From NCBI RefSeq assembly GCF_000619945.1, contig NZ_JHVC01000001.1:248001-312000 (forward strand): a DNA stretch of 64,000 bases. Reading direction: 5' to 3'. The position numbers and the translations under genes are program-made. The notes beneath the pieces were generated by a model. The model did no database searches. It was not told the origin of the DNA and worked only from the letters and a program-made list of their open reading frames with translations. Source of the DNA: Clostridium lundense DSM 17049. Its GTDB lineage: Bacteria > Bacillota > Clostridia > Clostridiales > Clostridiaceae. How positions within the stretch are numbered: position 1 is the stretch's first letter; the number at the start of each line of letters is the position of its first letter. Shown here piece by piece: positions 26,784-36,244 of this stretch.

Positions 26784-26784
26784 T

Positions 26785-26813
26785 TAAAAAGGTTGCAAAG
26801 CAACCTTTTTTTA
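26785..26813. terminator. Bidirectional terminator between convergent genes
   Basis: Stem AAAAAGGTTG / CAACCTTTTT with a 5-base loop. It contains the stop codon of the minus-strand trhA gene. Confidence 0.85.
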
Positions 26814-27461
26814 AAGAAACATTACAAATTTCACCATAAGATAGTAGTGACATAAGCTCCCTAACATTACAAATATGTGAAAAATTTCATGAAAACCAAA
26901 AAGCTTTGAGTTAATTTTTGGCCATTTTAGTGCATATATTATACCTCCTACAGTATAAAAGATCCCTCCTATTAAAAGCCATACAAATCCTTTTATGGAT
27001 ATGGCTTTAATTATTGGAACAATAAAAAATACAACTAGCCAGCCCATAATAATATAAAATAAAGTTGATAATACTCTTGGACAGTTAAACCAAAACATTT
27101 TAAACATAACTCCAGTAAAAGCTAAAATCCATACTATAGTGAAAAGAGTAATTCCTAAGGTTCCTTTTAATGCTAGCAGGCATATAGGAGTATATGTGCC
27201 AGCAATCAATATATATATCATAGAGTGATCAATTCTTCTTAATATGTTTATTACCTTTTGGGATACCCTAGCTATATGATAAGTAGAGCTGGCAGAGTAT
27301 AGAAGTATAAGACTAATACCAAAGATTGAAAAAGCTATTATTGCCCAAGAGCTGTCTTTGTATATTGACAACTTCAATAATAAAACTAGTCCAATGAAAG
27401 ATAAGAAAGCACCTATGAGATGAGTAAAACCGCTTATCGGATCTCTAAATTTTTTTAACAA
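26811..27461 (-). CDS. trhA: PAQR family membrane protein (hemolysin III type)
   Basis: A 216-residue protein with seven membrane segments. PISGFTHLIGAFLSFIG at the N-terminus, SSTYHI, YILIAGTYTP and the C-terminal HEIFHIFVMLGSLCHY supply the Ser/His/Asp-type zinc site of the PAQR superfamily. The old name hemolysin III does not imply a toxin; bacterial members affect membrane lipid homeostasis. It starts at TTG with AAGGGGG upstream. It is monocistronic. Confidence 0.88.
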   Translation of the reverse strand: MLKKFRDPISGFTHLIGAFLSFIGLVLLLKLSIYKDSSWAIIAFSIFGISLILLYSASSTYHIARVSQKVINILRRIDHSMIYILIAGTYTPICLLALKGTLGITLFTIVWILAFTGVMFKMFWFNCPRVLSTLFYIIMGWLVVFFIVPIIKAISIKGFVWLLIGGIFYTVGGIIYALKWPKINSKLFGFHEIFHIFVMLGSLCHYYLMVKFVMFL

Positions 27462-27672
27462 TTCAAAAAGCCCCCTTGTATTATTATTTTACCATTATAG
27501 TATTTACACAATAATAGAAATTTATAAATATATCTATGTAACTTTATGTGGTTTTGAAAACTACATGTCATGATATTATAATACGCTTATTGAATAAAAA
27601 AATCAATATCTGTATTACATTTTTATTGAATTAAGGTTTTTTTTACTATAGAATGTATTTGAGGTGAATTTA

Positions 27673-28263
27673 ATGGAATATAATAAACAAGACATAAGTA
27701 AGTTGTTTAATGAAATAATTAGTAGTAAAGAAATATCTTTAGAGGAAATTCCATGTATAGATTTATATATGGATCAAGTTACCACATTTTTTGAGGATAA
27801 GCTTTTAGATTGTAAAAGAAATTCAGAGGATAAAATACTTACTAAAACAATGATTAATAACTATACTAAGGGAAAAATACTTATGCCTGCTAAAAAGAAA
27901 AAGTATACTATAGAACATATGATACTTTTAATATTAATATATAATTTAAAACAAGTACTATCCATAAACGATATAAATGCTCTTCTAAGTCCAATTTTTA
28001 ATGAAAAAGTTGAGTCTATAAAGGAAGACATACATATAGATGAAATATATAAATCTTTTTTAAATATTAAAACTAAGGAAAATGAAGAGTTAAAAAATGA
28101 TTTTAATCATATTGTTGAGAATATTGAAGATGAATTTAAAAATTTTCAAGAAGAAAAAAAAGACACAATAAAGTTACTTACTACTGTTTTAATATTAAGT
28201 AATAGAGCAAATATTTATAAAAGGATGGCTGAAAAACTAATAGATAATTATTTAAAAGATTAA
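27673..28263 (+). CDS. DUF1836 family protein
   Basis: A 196-residue soluble protein. The N-terminal half has the DUF1836 pattern: IPCIDLYMDQVTTFFEDKL, then TKTMINNYTKGKILMPAKKKKYT and IEHMILLILIYNLKQVLSINDI. The order resembles MerR-like helix-turn-helix proteins (TKTMINNYTK as recognition region), so DNA binding is possible. The C-terminal 80 residues are helical and acidic. Function is unknown. The ATG at 27673 is chosen because GAGGTG at 27661-27666 fits it. It is followed 39 bases later by the LURP-one gene and may be cotranscribed. Confidence 0.75.
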   Translation: MEYNKQDISKLFNEIISSKEISLEEIPCIDLYMDQVTTFFEDKLLDCKRNSEDKILTKTMINNYTKGKILMPAKKKKYTIEHMILLILIYNLKQVLSINDINALLSPIFNEKVESIKEDIHIDEIYKSFLNIKTKENEELKNDFNHIVENIEDEFKNFQEEKKDTIKLLTTVLILSNRANIYKRMAEKLIDNYLKD

Positions 28264-28302
28264 TATTAGGGGAAAAAATGAATTTTTAAAGGGGGAATTT
28301 AT

Positions 28303-28797
28303 ATGATATATATAGTAAGGGAGAAAATATTTTCTATAGGGGATAAGTTTACTATTAAAAATTCTAATGGAGAAGATGTGTTTCAAGTAACAAGTAAAGT
28401 GTTGACTATTGGAGATAAACTTAGAATTTTAGATATGCAGGGAAGGGAACATATTTATATAGAACAAAAACTTTTAAAGTTTTTACCACAGTATAATATA
28501 TTTCAGGGGGATAATTTAATAGCAGGGGTGAAAAAGAAGTTAACATTTTTCAATCATAAATTTGTAATTGAAAGTGTTATAGGAGATTATGAAATAGAAG
28601 GAAATGTATTAGCTCATGATTTTTCTATAATTAAAAATGGTCATCAGGTAGCTAGGATTAAAAAAGCATGGCTATCTTTAGCTGATTGCTATGAAGTAGA
28701 TATAGAATCTTTTGAAAATCCAGCTTTTATATTAGCTTTAGTTATTGTTTTAGATCAAGTTATATATGATGATAAAAATAACAATAATAATAGATAA
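28303..28797 (+). CDS. LURP-one-related (tubby-like) family protein
   Basis: A 164-residue protein of the LOR/YxjI family: repeated beta strands beginning MIYIVREKIFSIGDKFTIKN, an LKFLPQYNIF segment, and ending IESFENPAFILALVIVLDQVI. The fold is a tubby-like beta barrel with a C-terminal hydrophobic helix; its biochemical role in bacteria is not established. AAAGGGGG precedes the ATG, and a strong terminator follows. Confidence 0.82.
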   Translation: MIYIVREKIFSIGDKFTIKNSNGEDVFQVTSKVLTIGDKLRILDMQGREHIYIEQKLLKFLPQYNIFQGDNLIAGVKKKLTFFNHKFVIESVIGDYEIEGNVLAHDFSIIKNGHQVARIKKAWLSLADCYEVDIESFENPAFILALVIVLDQVIYDDKNNNNNR

Positions 28798-28816
28798 CTA
28801 TTGATGTTTAATTAAT

Positions 28817-28847
28817 AAAAATAGGAAGCTTTTGCTTCCTATTTTTA
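28817..28847. terminator. Bidirectional terminator
   Basis: A perfect 13-bp stem, AAAAATAGGAAGC / GCTTCCTATTTTT, with a 4-base loop between convergent genes; the stop codon of the minus-strand gene lies inside it. Confidence 0.9.
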
Positions 28848-29216
28848 ACTTAATTCATTTAATTTATCTTTTCTATTTTGCTGTTTCTCTTTCATATTTT
28901 GTAGTTGTTCGTTACTCATATGATCTGAATTGTGTTCTATATACCCTTCAGTAAATGCCATATTTTTAACTAAATTTTCTCGTTCATCTGTAGGGCCGCC
29001 ATCGTCATATATTATTTTATCTTTTAGAGTTTCTATATTTTCTTGTCTAGTATTTAGTAATTCTTTTGCACTTTCTAATCTAGAAGGAGAAGAAATATCT
29101 GAATGCTGTTCTAGATGTCTTTCTGTTCTTGTATTTTTTTCTACTAGGTTTATTAATTCATCTATCCTATTTTCTTTTTCAATTGCATTACAAGATTTTT
29201 TTTCTCTATCATCCAT
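28845..29216 (-). CDS. Small acidic protein with two related repeats, faintly Tlp-like
   Basis: A 123-residue soluble protein, almost all helix-forming and highly charged. Two stretches align with each other: residues of about 22-70 (LVEKNTRTERHLEQHSD...) and 81-123 (LVKNMAFTEGYIEHNSD...), with conserved LV-N-x-TE and HSD/NSD positions and a following RQ/RK-rich helix. The charge pattern and the ERR-like helix ends recall the small spore protein Tlp, but the match is weak. AGGAGG is 7 bases before the ATG, and the gene ends in a shared terminator, so it is a real gene. Function unknown. Confidence 0.65.
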   Translation of the reverse strand: MDDREKKSCNAIEKENRIDELINLVEKNTRTERHLEQHSDISSPSRLESAKELLNTRQENIETLKDKIIYDDGGPTDERENLVKNMAFTEGYIEHNSDHMSNEQLQNMKEKQQNRKDKLNELS

Positions 29217-29427
29217 CTTAAAGCTCCTCCTAACTAATTTAAGATAATAAAATTTTTAATTTACGTACATTTTTATCATGCCCACTAAGAGTTTTTAAAT
29301 GCTATAAACATTATGGCAAAATAACATGACTTTAGTCATACTACTTTAATGACTTTTTTTACTATTTTAATGACAAAGTTATTTATATAATTTAATTACA
29401 AGATTAATTACTTAGGGGTGATATTTA

Positions 29428-30129
29428 ATGAAGGGAAAGTATACTCTTGGAATTATATTTATATTATTTGGAGTAGCAATATTGTTGCAGCAATTAAACA
29501 TTATGGATGTGCATAATATTATGTCCACTTGGTGGCCATTAATAATTATTGCAATTGGTGTAAGTAAATTATTAGATAGTCAGGGAAATTATACGTGGCC
29601 TATGGTATGGATAGCAGTAGGATTTTTAATGCAATTAAGGAAACTGGATATATTAGATGTAAGTATAACCAAATTTTTCTGGCCTATATTGTTTATAATC
29701 ATCGGAGTTAATATGCTTTTCTCTAAAGGAAAAAAAAAATTATATGATAAAGGAATGAGAGAAGTACAAGATGATACAATTGACTATTTTTGTGTATTTT
29801 CTGCATTAGAAAATAGAAATTTATCAAAAAATTTTAGAGGTGGAAATGTTCTAACTTTATTTGGAGGTGCAACTATAGATTTAAGAGGAGCTGAAATTGC
29901 ACCAGAAGGAGCAATGGTGGATTTAACTACTGCATTTGGTGGTATTGATTTAATAGTACCAGAACATTGGAAAGTAGTAGTAACAGGTATACCTATATTT
30001 GGAGGATGGAGCAATAAAACGAGAATGGAACAAATGCCAGAAGAACAAGAATTATTTTCAGGAAGGCCTATTTTAAAAATTAAATGTATAGCTGCCTTTG
30101 GAGGAATTGATATTAAAAATTATATTTAG
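29428..30129 (+). CDS. LiaF-like membrane protein
   Basis: A 233-residue protein. The first 100 residues hold about four short hydrophobic segments in two similar halves, with WWPLIIIAIGVSKL and FFWPILFIIIGVNML as the repeated LiaF/DUF5668-type motif. The C-terminal half is a beta-rich domain with NVLTLFGGATIDLRGA and TTAFGGIDLIVPEHW, the LiaF C-terminal (cell wall-active antibiotic response) domain. LiaF proteins restrain envelope-stress two-component systems; no lia-type kinase pair is adjacent. AGGGGTG precedes the ATG. Confidence 0.82.
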   Translation: MKGKYTLGIIFILFGVAILLQQLNIMDVHNIMSTWWPLIIIAIGVSKLLDSQGNYTWPMVWIAVGFLMQLRKLDILDVSITKFFWPILFIIIGVNMLFSKGKKKLYDKGMREVQDDTIDYFCVFSALENRNLSKNFRGGNVLTLFGGATIDLRGAEIAPEGAMVDLTTAFGGIDLIVPEHWKVVVTGIPIFGGWSNKTRMEQMPEEQELFSGRPILKIKCIAAFGGIDIKNYI

Positions 30130-30137
30130 TAATAAAA

Positions 30138-30175
30138 AATAAGTCTATAGATAAAAACTATGGGCTTATTTTTTA
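30138..30175 (+). terminator. Terminator after the LiaF-like gene
   Basis: Stem AATAAGTCTATAG / CTATGGGCTTATT with one mismatch and one wobble pair, followed by TTTTTTA. Confidence 0.8.
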
Positions 30176-30405
30176 TTTTATATAATTTTTGAGATATTTA
30201 TATTAAAATTAAGCATTTAATATAAAATTAGATAAATTTATATTAAAAATGTGGTAAATGCATGAAAAACGTATTAAATATATGAAAATCACTTGAAAAA
30301 CACTAAAAATTACAGTAAAGATATTGTGATAAATTTAAATAAATATAGTAGAATCTATTAATAAAACCAGTTATTTCAGTTATTAACAAGGGAGAGGTGG
30401 AGGAA

Positions 30406-32124
30406 GTGAATTTAAAAAAAATCAAACTAGGAAATAGACTTATTTTAGGTTTTGGAACAATGATAGTGCTTATTATCATTATATCGTTGGTATCAGTTTT
30501 GAGACTAAATGAATTGAATATGAACTTTGCTGAAATAGGGAATGTAAGTAATAAAAAAGTTGAATTAGCTAATGCAATGAGAGGAGATATAAATAAAGCA
30601 AGGACAAGCCTTAGAAATATATTGGTTAGTAATGATGTTAATTATATGGCTCAACAACAAAAAATTTATAATGAAAGTGTTGAAAGTTATAATGAAGATG
30701 AGAGGGAACTGGAGAAGATCTTAAATACAGAGAAGGGAAGAGAACTATTTAAAGCAATAAAAGAAAAAGAAGTAACAGCTAAACCTATTTTTGAGGAAAC
30801 CTTGAAAAAAGGGATGAATGCAAACATTTCAAATAAGGAAATGGAAAAAATGTTACTTGATTTAAGTAAACCAGAAGAGGAATGGATTAATAGTATTCAA
30901 GCTATAATAGATTTTCAAAATCAGCATTGCGATGAAGAAGTAAATAATTCTGAAATTGCAGCTCAAAAGTCTAAAAAATTAGTATTAATTATAACTTTTG
31001 TTGTTATAGCATTAGGATTTATTTTTGCAATATTAATAAAAAGAAGTATTACAGAACAAATGGAAGAGCTATCAAAGGCTGCTGGTAAAATGGCAGAAGG
31101 AGATTTTAATTTTAATTTAGAGGTTTATACAAAAGATGAGATTGGGGAAACTATTGAAGCATTAAATAACGCTGTAATTACTATAAGAAATCTAGTAACT
31201 CAAGTTAAAAATGAAAGCGATAACTTAATTGATAGTGTAAATAAAAGTGGAGATATGTTTTCTATAGTAAATTCACAAGTAGAACAGGTATCTGCTGCTA
31301 CAGAAGAAATATCCGCAAGTATGGAAGAGTGCTCGGCATCTGTGGAAGAAGTAGCTTCTATGGCAGCTACTGTTAAAGAAGATGTGGAAAACACAGCGAA
31401 AAAAGCTCAGGAAGGATTACAATTAGCTTTAAATATACAGCAAAATGCGGATAGCGTAAATAGTGATACTTCCAAATCTAAAGAAAACGTAGAAAATATT
31501 TATAGAGAATCAAAATATAAATTAGAGAAAGCTATAAAGGATGTAATAGTGGTAGAGAATATATCTCAAATGGCTGATAGCATATTAGGTATAGCAGAAC
31601 AAACTAATTTACTTGCATTAAATGCAGCTATAGAAGCAGCACGTGCAGGAGAGCATGGAAAGGGTTTTGTAGTCGTAGCAGAGGAAGTAAGAAAGCTAGC
31701 AGAACAGTCTTCTCAGGCAGTATCTAATATACAACAAAATGTAAAACAAGTATTCCAAGCTGTAAAGGAACTTGCAAATTCTTCTGAATATGTGTTAGAT
31801 GTGCTTGAAAAAGAGGTATTAAAAGATTATGAAAAACTTATTAATGTAAGTTGTCAATATAAAAATGATGGAGATACAGTAAAAGATATAATAGAAAATT
31901 TCACACAGCTTTCAGAAAATATAGCTTCATCTATAGATCAGATAGCTAGAAGTATGGAAGATGTAGCAACCTCAGTAACAGAGGTAGCGAGATCTTCTGA
32001 GGAAATAGCTGAAAATGTTGGGGAAGTAAATGAGAAAAATGGCATGATTTTAGATGAAAATAATAATAACTCTAAAACTGCAGATAATTTAAAAACACTT
32101 ATGCAAAAATTTAATGTTGGTTAA
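30406..32124 (+). CDS. Methyl-accepting chemotaxis protein with four-helix-bundle sensor
   Basis: A 572-residue chemoreceptor. It has a membrane segment at about 12-32, a helical extracellular domain (about 33-190) of the 4HB_MCP type with conserved early R-x-x-L helix pattern, a second membrane segment (about 193-213), HAMP, and the signalling tip LGIAEQTNLLALNAAIEAARAGE. The GTG at 30406 fits the GGTGGAGG site at 30396-30403; an in-frame GTG at 30397 would lie inside that site. Ligand unknown. Confidence 0.92.
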   Translation: MNLKKIKLGNRLILGFGTMIVLIIIISLVSVLRLNELNMNFAEIGNVSNKKVELANAMRGDINKARTSLRNILVSNDVNYMAQQQKIYNESVESYNEDERELEKILNTEKGRELFKAIKEKEVTAKPIFEETLKKGMNANISNKEMEKMLLDLSKPEEEWINSIQAIIDFQNQHCDEEVNNSEIAAQKSKKLVLIITFVVIALGFIFAILIKRSITEQMEELSKAAGKMAEGDFNFNLEVYTKDEIGETIEALNNAVITIRNLVTQVKNESDNLIDSVNKSGDMFSIVNSQVEQVSAATEEISASMEECSASVEEVASMAATVKEDVENTAKKAQEGLQLALNIQQNADSVNSDTSKSKENVENIYRESKYKLEKAIKDVIVVENISQMADSILGIAEQTNLLALNAAIEAARAGEHGKGFVVVAEEVRKLAEQSSQAVSNIQQNVKQVFQAVKELANSSEYVLDVLEKEVLKDYEKLINVSCQYKNDGDTVKDIIENFTQLSENIASSIDQIARSMEDVATSVTEVARSSEEIAENVGEVNEKNGMILDENNNNSKTADNLKTLMQKFNVG

Positions 32125-32143
32125 TTAAATAAGATATAGAAAC

Positions 32144-32180
32144 AAAAAGGAGAGACTATAAAAAAGCTTCTCCTTTTTAG
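32144..32180 (+). terminator. Terminator after the chemoreceptor gene
   Basis: A 10-bp stem, AAAAAGGAGA / TCTCCTTTTT, with a 15-base loop. Confidence 0.75.
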
Positions 32181-32304
32181 TTTGTTGACTAATTGGTTTT
32201 TATGTTAAATCTATGTTAAATTGGGTTAAAAATCATTTATTTCTGTTAAAAATAATGTAATATAAAGTTGTAAACATAACAAATGTAACGGAAGGAGTAA
32301 GAAA

Positions 32305-33972
32305 ATGGACATTTTCACAATGGTAATAGGTCTTTTCGGAGGACTAGGTCTATTCCTGTATGGTATGAAGCTTATGGGAGATGGGCTTGAAAATGCAGCA
32401 GGGGATAGATTGAAAATATTTTTTGAAAAAATAGTTTCTAATCCAATTAAAGCTATATTCACAGGAACTATAGTTACAGCAATTATTCAAAGTAGTAGTG
32501 CTACTACTGTAATGGTAGTAGGATTTGTTAATGCAGGACTTATGAATTTATATCAAGCTGCAGGGGTAATAATGGGAGCTAATATTGGTACAACCGTTAC
32601 TGGGCAGTTGGTTGCTCTTAATTTAACTACAGCAGCACCTATATTTGTTGGAGTAGGAGCCTTAATGGTTCTATTTTCAAAAGGTAACAAGATAAAAGAA
32701 ATTGGAAGTATTATATTAGGATTTGGTATTCTTTTTATAGGAATGAAGACTATGTCATCTTCTATGGAACCACTTTCACATTCAGAAGGATTTAAAAGTA
32801 TTGTAGCTACATTATCATATAATCCAATATTAGGAGTGCTTGTAGGATTAGGATTGACTGCTACAGTACAAAGTTCATCAGCTACTATTGGTATACTTAT
32901 AGCACTAGGAACTAATGGATTGATTCCTATACAAGTAGCTTTACCGGTTTTGTTTGGAGATAATATAGGAACTTGTGCTACAGCGCTTTTATCTAGCATA
33001 GGAACAAATAAAAATGCTAGAAAAGCTGCTCTTATACATCTAACATTTAATGTTATTGGAACAATTATATTTGTAATAATATTAAAGCCAGTATCTTCTT
33101 TAATAGTTTCAATAACTCCTGATAATATTGGAAAACAGATTGCTAATGCACATACATTCTTCAATATAGCAAATGTTATAATACAGGCACCATTTATCAA
33201 GTATCTAGTAGCTTTTGTTAATAAAGTTATTCCAGGAGATGCAGAAGAGGAACACGTTGGAATACAGTACATAGATGATAGATTATTGGAAACTCCAGTA
33301 ATTGCAGTTGGTCAGTGCTCAAAGGAAATAGTTGCTATGGCTAATAAAGCTAAAGAAAGTTTTAAATTTGCTGTAGAATCACTAGAAACTGGGGATGAAG
33401 CTCTTATAAAAAGAGTTGGAGAGGAAGAAGATCTAATAGATTTATTAGAAGAAGAAATAACTAAGTTCCTTGTTAAGCTTTCCAATACTGAGATTTCAAA
33501 AGAGCAAGTAGATATAGTAACTTCTATGTTCCGTGTGGTAAAAGATGTGGAACGTATAGGAGATCACGCAAAAAATATTGCGGATTTATCTGTGGAGAAG
33601 GTTTCCAAGAGACTAATTTTCTCTGAGGAAGCAATGGGAGAATTAAAAGGCATATATAAATATACTTTAGATGCTTTAGATAAATCTATTACTTCTTTTG
33701 AACGTAATGATGTTAATATAGCTAAATCTGTATATGAAGTTGAACAAAAAATAGATGATTTAGAGGAAGAATTAAGGGATAATGATATAAAGAGATTAAA
33801 TTCATCTGCTTGTGAGGCAAGAGTAAGTGCTATATATTTAGATATAATTAGCAATTTTGAAAGAGTAGGAGACCACTCTTTAAATATAGCTGAAGCTATT
33901 CTTAACATAAATCATTTGAAAAAGTTGGATGAAAATTCAACAGGTATCCAAAAAACAGTAACAATTAAATAA
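32305..33972 (+). CDS. Na/Pi cotransporter family protein with PhoU-like domain
   Basis: A 555-residue protein. The N-terminal 310 residues form two related membrane repeats with the QSSSATT motif (GTIVTAIIQSSSATTVMVVG and LTATVQSSSATIGILIALG), the signature of NptA/type II sodium-phosphate cotransporters. The C-terminal 200 residues are a helical PhoU-like domain with two copies of the R-x-G-D-H motif (VERIGDHAKNIADL and FERVGDHSLNIAEA). Probable phosphate transport coupled to sodium; direction and physiological role are not certain. It is monocistronic with GGAAGGAG before the ATG. Confidence 0.9.
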   Translation: MDIFTMVIGLFGGLGLFLYGMKLMGDGLENAAGDRLKIFFEKIVSNPIKAIFTGTIVTAIIQSSSATTVMVVGFVNAGLMNLYQAAGVIMGANIGTTVTGQLVALNLTTAAPIFVGVGALMVLFSKGNKIKEIGSIILGFGILFIGMKTMSSSMEPLSHSEGFKSIVATLSYNPILGVLVGLGLTATVQSSSATIGILIALGTNGLIPIQVALPVLFGDNIGTCATALLSSIGTNKNARKAALIHLTFNVIGTIIFVIILKPVSSLIVSITPDNIGKQIANAHTFFNIANVIIQAPFIKYLVAFVNKVIPGDAEEEHVGIQYIDDRLLETPVIAVGQCSKEIVAMANKAKESFKFAVESLETGDEALIKRVGEEEDLIDLLEEEITKFLVKLSNTEISKEQVDIVTSMFRVVKDVERIGDHAKNIADLSVEKVSKRLIFSEEAMGELKGIYKYTLDALDKSITSFERNDVNIAKSVYEVEQKIDDLEEELRDNDIKRLNSSACEARVSAIYLDIISNFERVGDHSLNIAEAILNINHLKKLDENSTGIQKTVTIK

Positions 33973-33983
33973 TATTATAAAAT

Positions 33984-34008
33984 AAGAGGAGGTTAAGCCT
34001 CCTCTTTG
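33984..34008. terminator. Terminator between convergent genes
   Basis: A perfect 9-bp GC-rich stem, AAGAGGAGG / CCTCCTCTT, with a TTAAG loop. Confidence 0.8.
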
Positions 34009-34010
34009 TG

Positions 34011-34325
34011 TTATCCAATAGGATTATCTTCCTTATTTTTTTCTTCGGAATTTGATTCTTCATTGTTCAAATTATCTAATTTTATTTCAAAACTAGAATT
34101 TGCTTCTTCAGAAGAACACCCACAACAACTATTGGTTTCAGGTTCATTTGTTTTAGTACCATCGCAGGATAAATCCTCTAAATCTTCAATTTCCACTACT
34201 CGATTATTTAGATTTTCATCTTTTTTTGAATTTTTATCCATAAGTTTTTTATATACATAAGTGCCTAATCCTACTGCAGCAGTCATAATAGCAATTTTAC
34301 CCAAAGTATTATTATTCTTTTTCAT
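34011..34325 (-). CDS. Small membrane-anchored acidic protein with CCGC cluster
   Basis: A 104-residue protein. The basic start MKKNNNTLGK is followed by one hydrophobic segment (about 10-26), a lysine-rich stop-transfer stretch, then an acidic, asparagine-rich tail with a cysteine cluster NSCCGCSSEE near residue 68 and another cysteine at about 54. The cysteines could bind a metal. I do not recognise the family. AAAAGGAGG lies upstream of the ATG. It is convergent with the Na/Pi gene. Confidence 0.6.
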   Translation of the reverse strand: MKKNNNTLGKIAIMTAAVGLGTYVYKKLMDKNSKKDENLNNRVVEIEDLEDLSCDGTKTNEPETNSCCGCSSEEANSSFEIKLDNLNNEESNSEEKNKEDNPIG

Positions 34326-34657
34326 AATATTTTATTCCTCCTTTTGTTTTTATAGTAATTTCCAAAGACAATAAAAAGTCTTTTTTACATCATTATATAC
34401 ATAATGTATTCTCTTTATTCTATTTTATACTTAAATTCAACATTTAGAATGATATTCAGTATATTTTACTATTATATCATAAATTTTACAATGGAAATCA
34501 ATATTATATATATTTATTCGAAAAATCTTTTAAAAACTTTAACAAGAAAAAGATAATGTAAAGTTATTGTAAATTATATTATAAAAGTGCATAATATTTC
34601 CATAGTATGTTATAATCAATTATGTACCGACTAACGACAAACTAAGGAGGGTTTAAA
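34326..34657. other. AT-rich intergenic region with the rplY promoter
   Basis: A 332-base gap between the divergent small membrane gene and rplY. TATAAT at 34611-34616 with TGCATA 17 bases upstream is the likely rplY promoter. There is a weak AAAGAC / GTCTTT hairpin with a T run at 34364-34386. No ORF or riboswitch is visible. Confidence 0.45.
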
Positions 34658-35191
34658 ATGGAAGGAATTATTAAAGCTTTTGCAAGAAATGAGAAAGCTA
34701 GAATAGCAAGAAGAGAGGGATTTATACCAGGAGTGGTTTATGGTAAGGATGTAGAGAATTCATCCGTAAAATTTGAAAAAACAAAACTTATAAATTTATT
34801 AAAAGAAAAAGGTGAGAAAGCAAAAATAAATTTTTACCTAGATGATAAGAAAAAGCAGGGTATAATAAAGGAAGTATCAAGAGATTTAGCTACAGGTGAA
34901 ATAGTGCATATAGATGTTCAGGCTGTTGAAGGTAAGGAATCAGTTAAATGGACTGTACCTGTTATATTCGCTGAAAAAGATTTATTAAACAATAGAGATC
35001 TTTACCTTCAGGTGTATAGTAATGAAGTAGATGTAGAAGGAGACTCCTCAAAAATTCCTGATAATGTTGAAATAGCAGTAAATAATATGCAATTTGGTGA
35101 GGAAATAAAGATAAAAGATTTAAAATTAGATTCTTCTATCAAATTATTAAAAGATCCAGACACAATTTTAGCTGTAATAACAAACGCATAA
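34658..35191 (+). CDS. rplY: 50S ribosomal protein L25/general stress protein Ctc
   Basis: A 177-residue two-domain L25 of the Ctc (TL5) type that binds 5S rRNA. The N-terminal L25 domain (1-90) has the basic stretch ARNEKARIARREGFIPGVVYG; the C-terminal beta domain follows, ending LKLDSSIKLLKDPDTILAVI. It is close to, though slightly shorter than, the usual Ctc length of about 200 residues. It is monocistronic with CTAAGGAGGG before the ATG and a strong terminator. Confidence 0.92.
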   Translation: MEGIIKAFARNEKARIARREGFIPGVVYGKDVENSSVKFEKTKLINLLKEKGEKAKINFYLDDKKKQGIIKEVSRDLATGEIVHIDVQAVEGKESVKWTVPVIFAEKDLLNNRDLYLQVYSNEVDVEGDSSKIPDNVEIAVNNMQFGEEIKIKDLKLDSSIKLLKDPDTILAVITNA

Positions 35192-35228
35192 AAATAAAGG
35201 TGGAGTTTTTTTATCCACCTTTATTTTT
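35192..35228. terminator. Terminator after rplY
   Basis: A perfect 13-bp stem, AAATAAAGGTGGA / TCCACCTTTATTT, with a 9-base loop and T run, between convergent genes. Confidence 0.92.
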
Positions 35229-35234
35229 TAATAA

Positions 35235-36197
35235 TTACAATAAGTCTTTATAAGCAACGTGTCCATACATAGTTGAAGCATTTAAAATTGCATTAACTAC
35301 AGCTCTTTCTACAACTCTAGCGGCTAGCAATCCAATTACATTTATATCAGACTCTACTTTTCCTGTAGCCATAGTAAATAAGGTATCGCCGTCAAACATG
35401 GAATGGGCAGGTCTCATAGTTCTACCATATCCATTATGAGCCATAGAAGCTACTTTATTAGCTTGTGATTTTGTAAGTATAGCATTTGTGGCTACTATAC
35501 CTATAGTAGTATTCCCTGCAAACAAATTCTTTTTTTCATTATAATTCTTTATCATAATTTCTTCTGTATTAAGAAAAGTTCCATCTTTCTTTAAGGCTCC
35601 TGCAAGTATTCTACCATTCTCAGGCTCTATTACATCACCTAGGCAGTTTACAGCAATCAAAGCTCCAACCTGTAAATCTCCTACTTGAACGCAATAACTA
35701 CCCAGCCCTCCCTTCATTGAATACTCAGGGCCTAGGAATTTTCCAACAGTAGCACCAGTACCAGCACCCACATTACCTTGTAGATCTTTAATGTTATTTT
35801 CTGAATGTATACAAGCTTTATAGCCCATATCTTTATCAGGCCGTATCTTACTATTTCCTACAGTTAAATCGAAAAGAACAGCAGAGGAAACAATGGGAAC
35901 CTTAGTAACTCCTACATCAAAACCTACATTTCTTTCTTCTAAATATTGCATTACTCCACTAGCAGCATCAAGACCAAAAGCACTTCCTCCAGCTAATACT
36001 ACTGCATGAATTTTTTCAATAAGATTAACTGGGTTTAAAAGATCAGTTTCTCTAGTGCCAGGAGCCCCACCTCTTACATCTACCCCGGCAGAAGCTCCTC
36101 CTTCACATATTACTACTGAACAACCTGTACCATCCTCAATACTTTGTGCGTGGCCTACTTTAATTCCTTCTATATCTATAAAATTTATTTCTTTCAT
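35235..36197 (-). CDS. P1 family (DmpA-like) aminopeptidase
   Basis: A 320-residue N-terminal-nucleophile hydrolase of the DmpA/BapA family. GHAQSIEDGTGCSVVICEGG and GGAPGTRETDLL are the conserved N-terminal parts; VLAGGSAFGLDAASGVMQYL the substrate-site helix; NVGAGTGATVGKFLG the oxyanion region. Self-cleavage would fall before the nucleophile in GNTTIGIVATNAIL, where Thr stands in place of the Ser of DmpA. Substrates are probably short peptides or amides with D- or beta-amino acids. It is monocistronic; AAGGAG precedes the ATG. Confidence 0.87.
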   Translation of the reverse strand: MKEINFIDIEGIKVGHAQSIEDGTGCSVVICEGGASAGVDVRGGAPGTRETDLLNPVNLIEKIHAVVLAGGSAFGLDAASGVMQYLEERNVGFDVGVTKVPIVSSAVLFDLTVGNSKIRPDKDMGYKACIHSENNIKDLQGNVGAGTGATVGKFLGPEYSMKGGLGSYCVQVGDLQVGALIAVNCLGDVIEPENGRILAGALKKDGTFLNTEEIMIKNYNEKKNLFAGNTTIGIVATNAILTKSQANKVASMAHNGYGRTMRPAHSMFDGDTLFTMATGKVESDINVIGLLAARVVERAVVNAILNASTMYGHVAYKDLL

Positions 36198-36244
36198 AAC
36201 TAATTCTCCTTTTAAAAAGATACGCTATACTTTTTTATATTGTA

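Noticed and set aside
32553..33272. 239-codon open frame antisense to the Na/Pi cotransporter gene
   Set aside because: Long, but it mirrors the conserved membrane repeats of the real gene and its translation is not protein-like.
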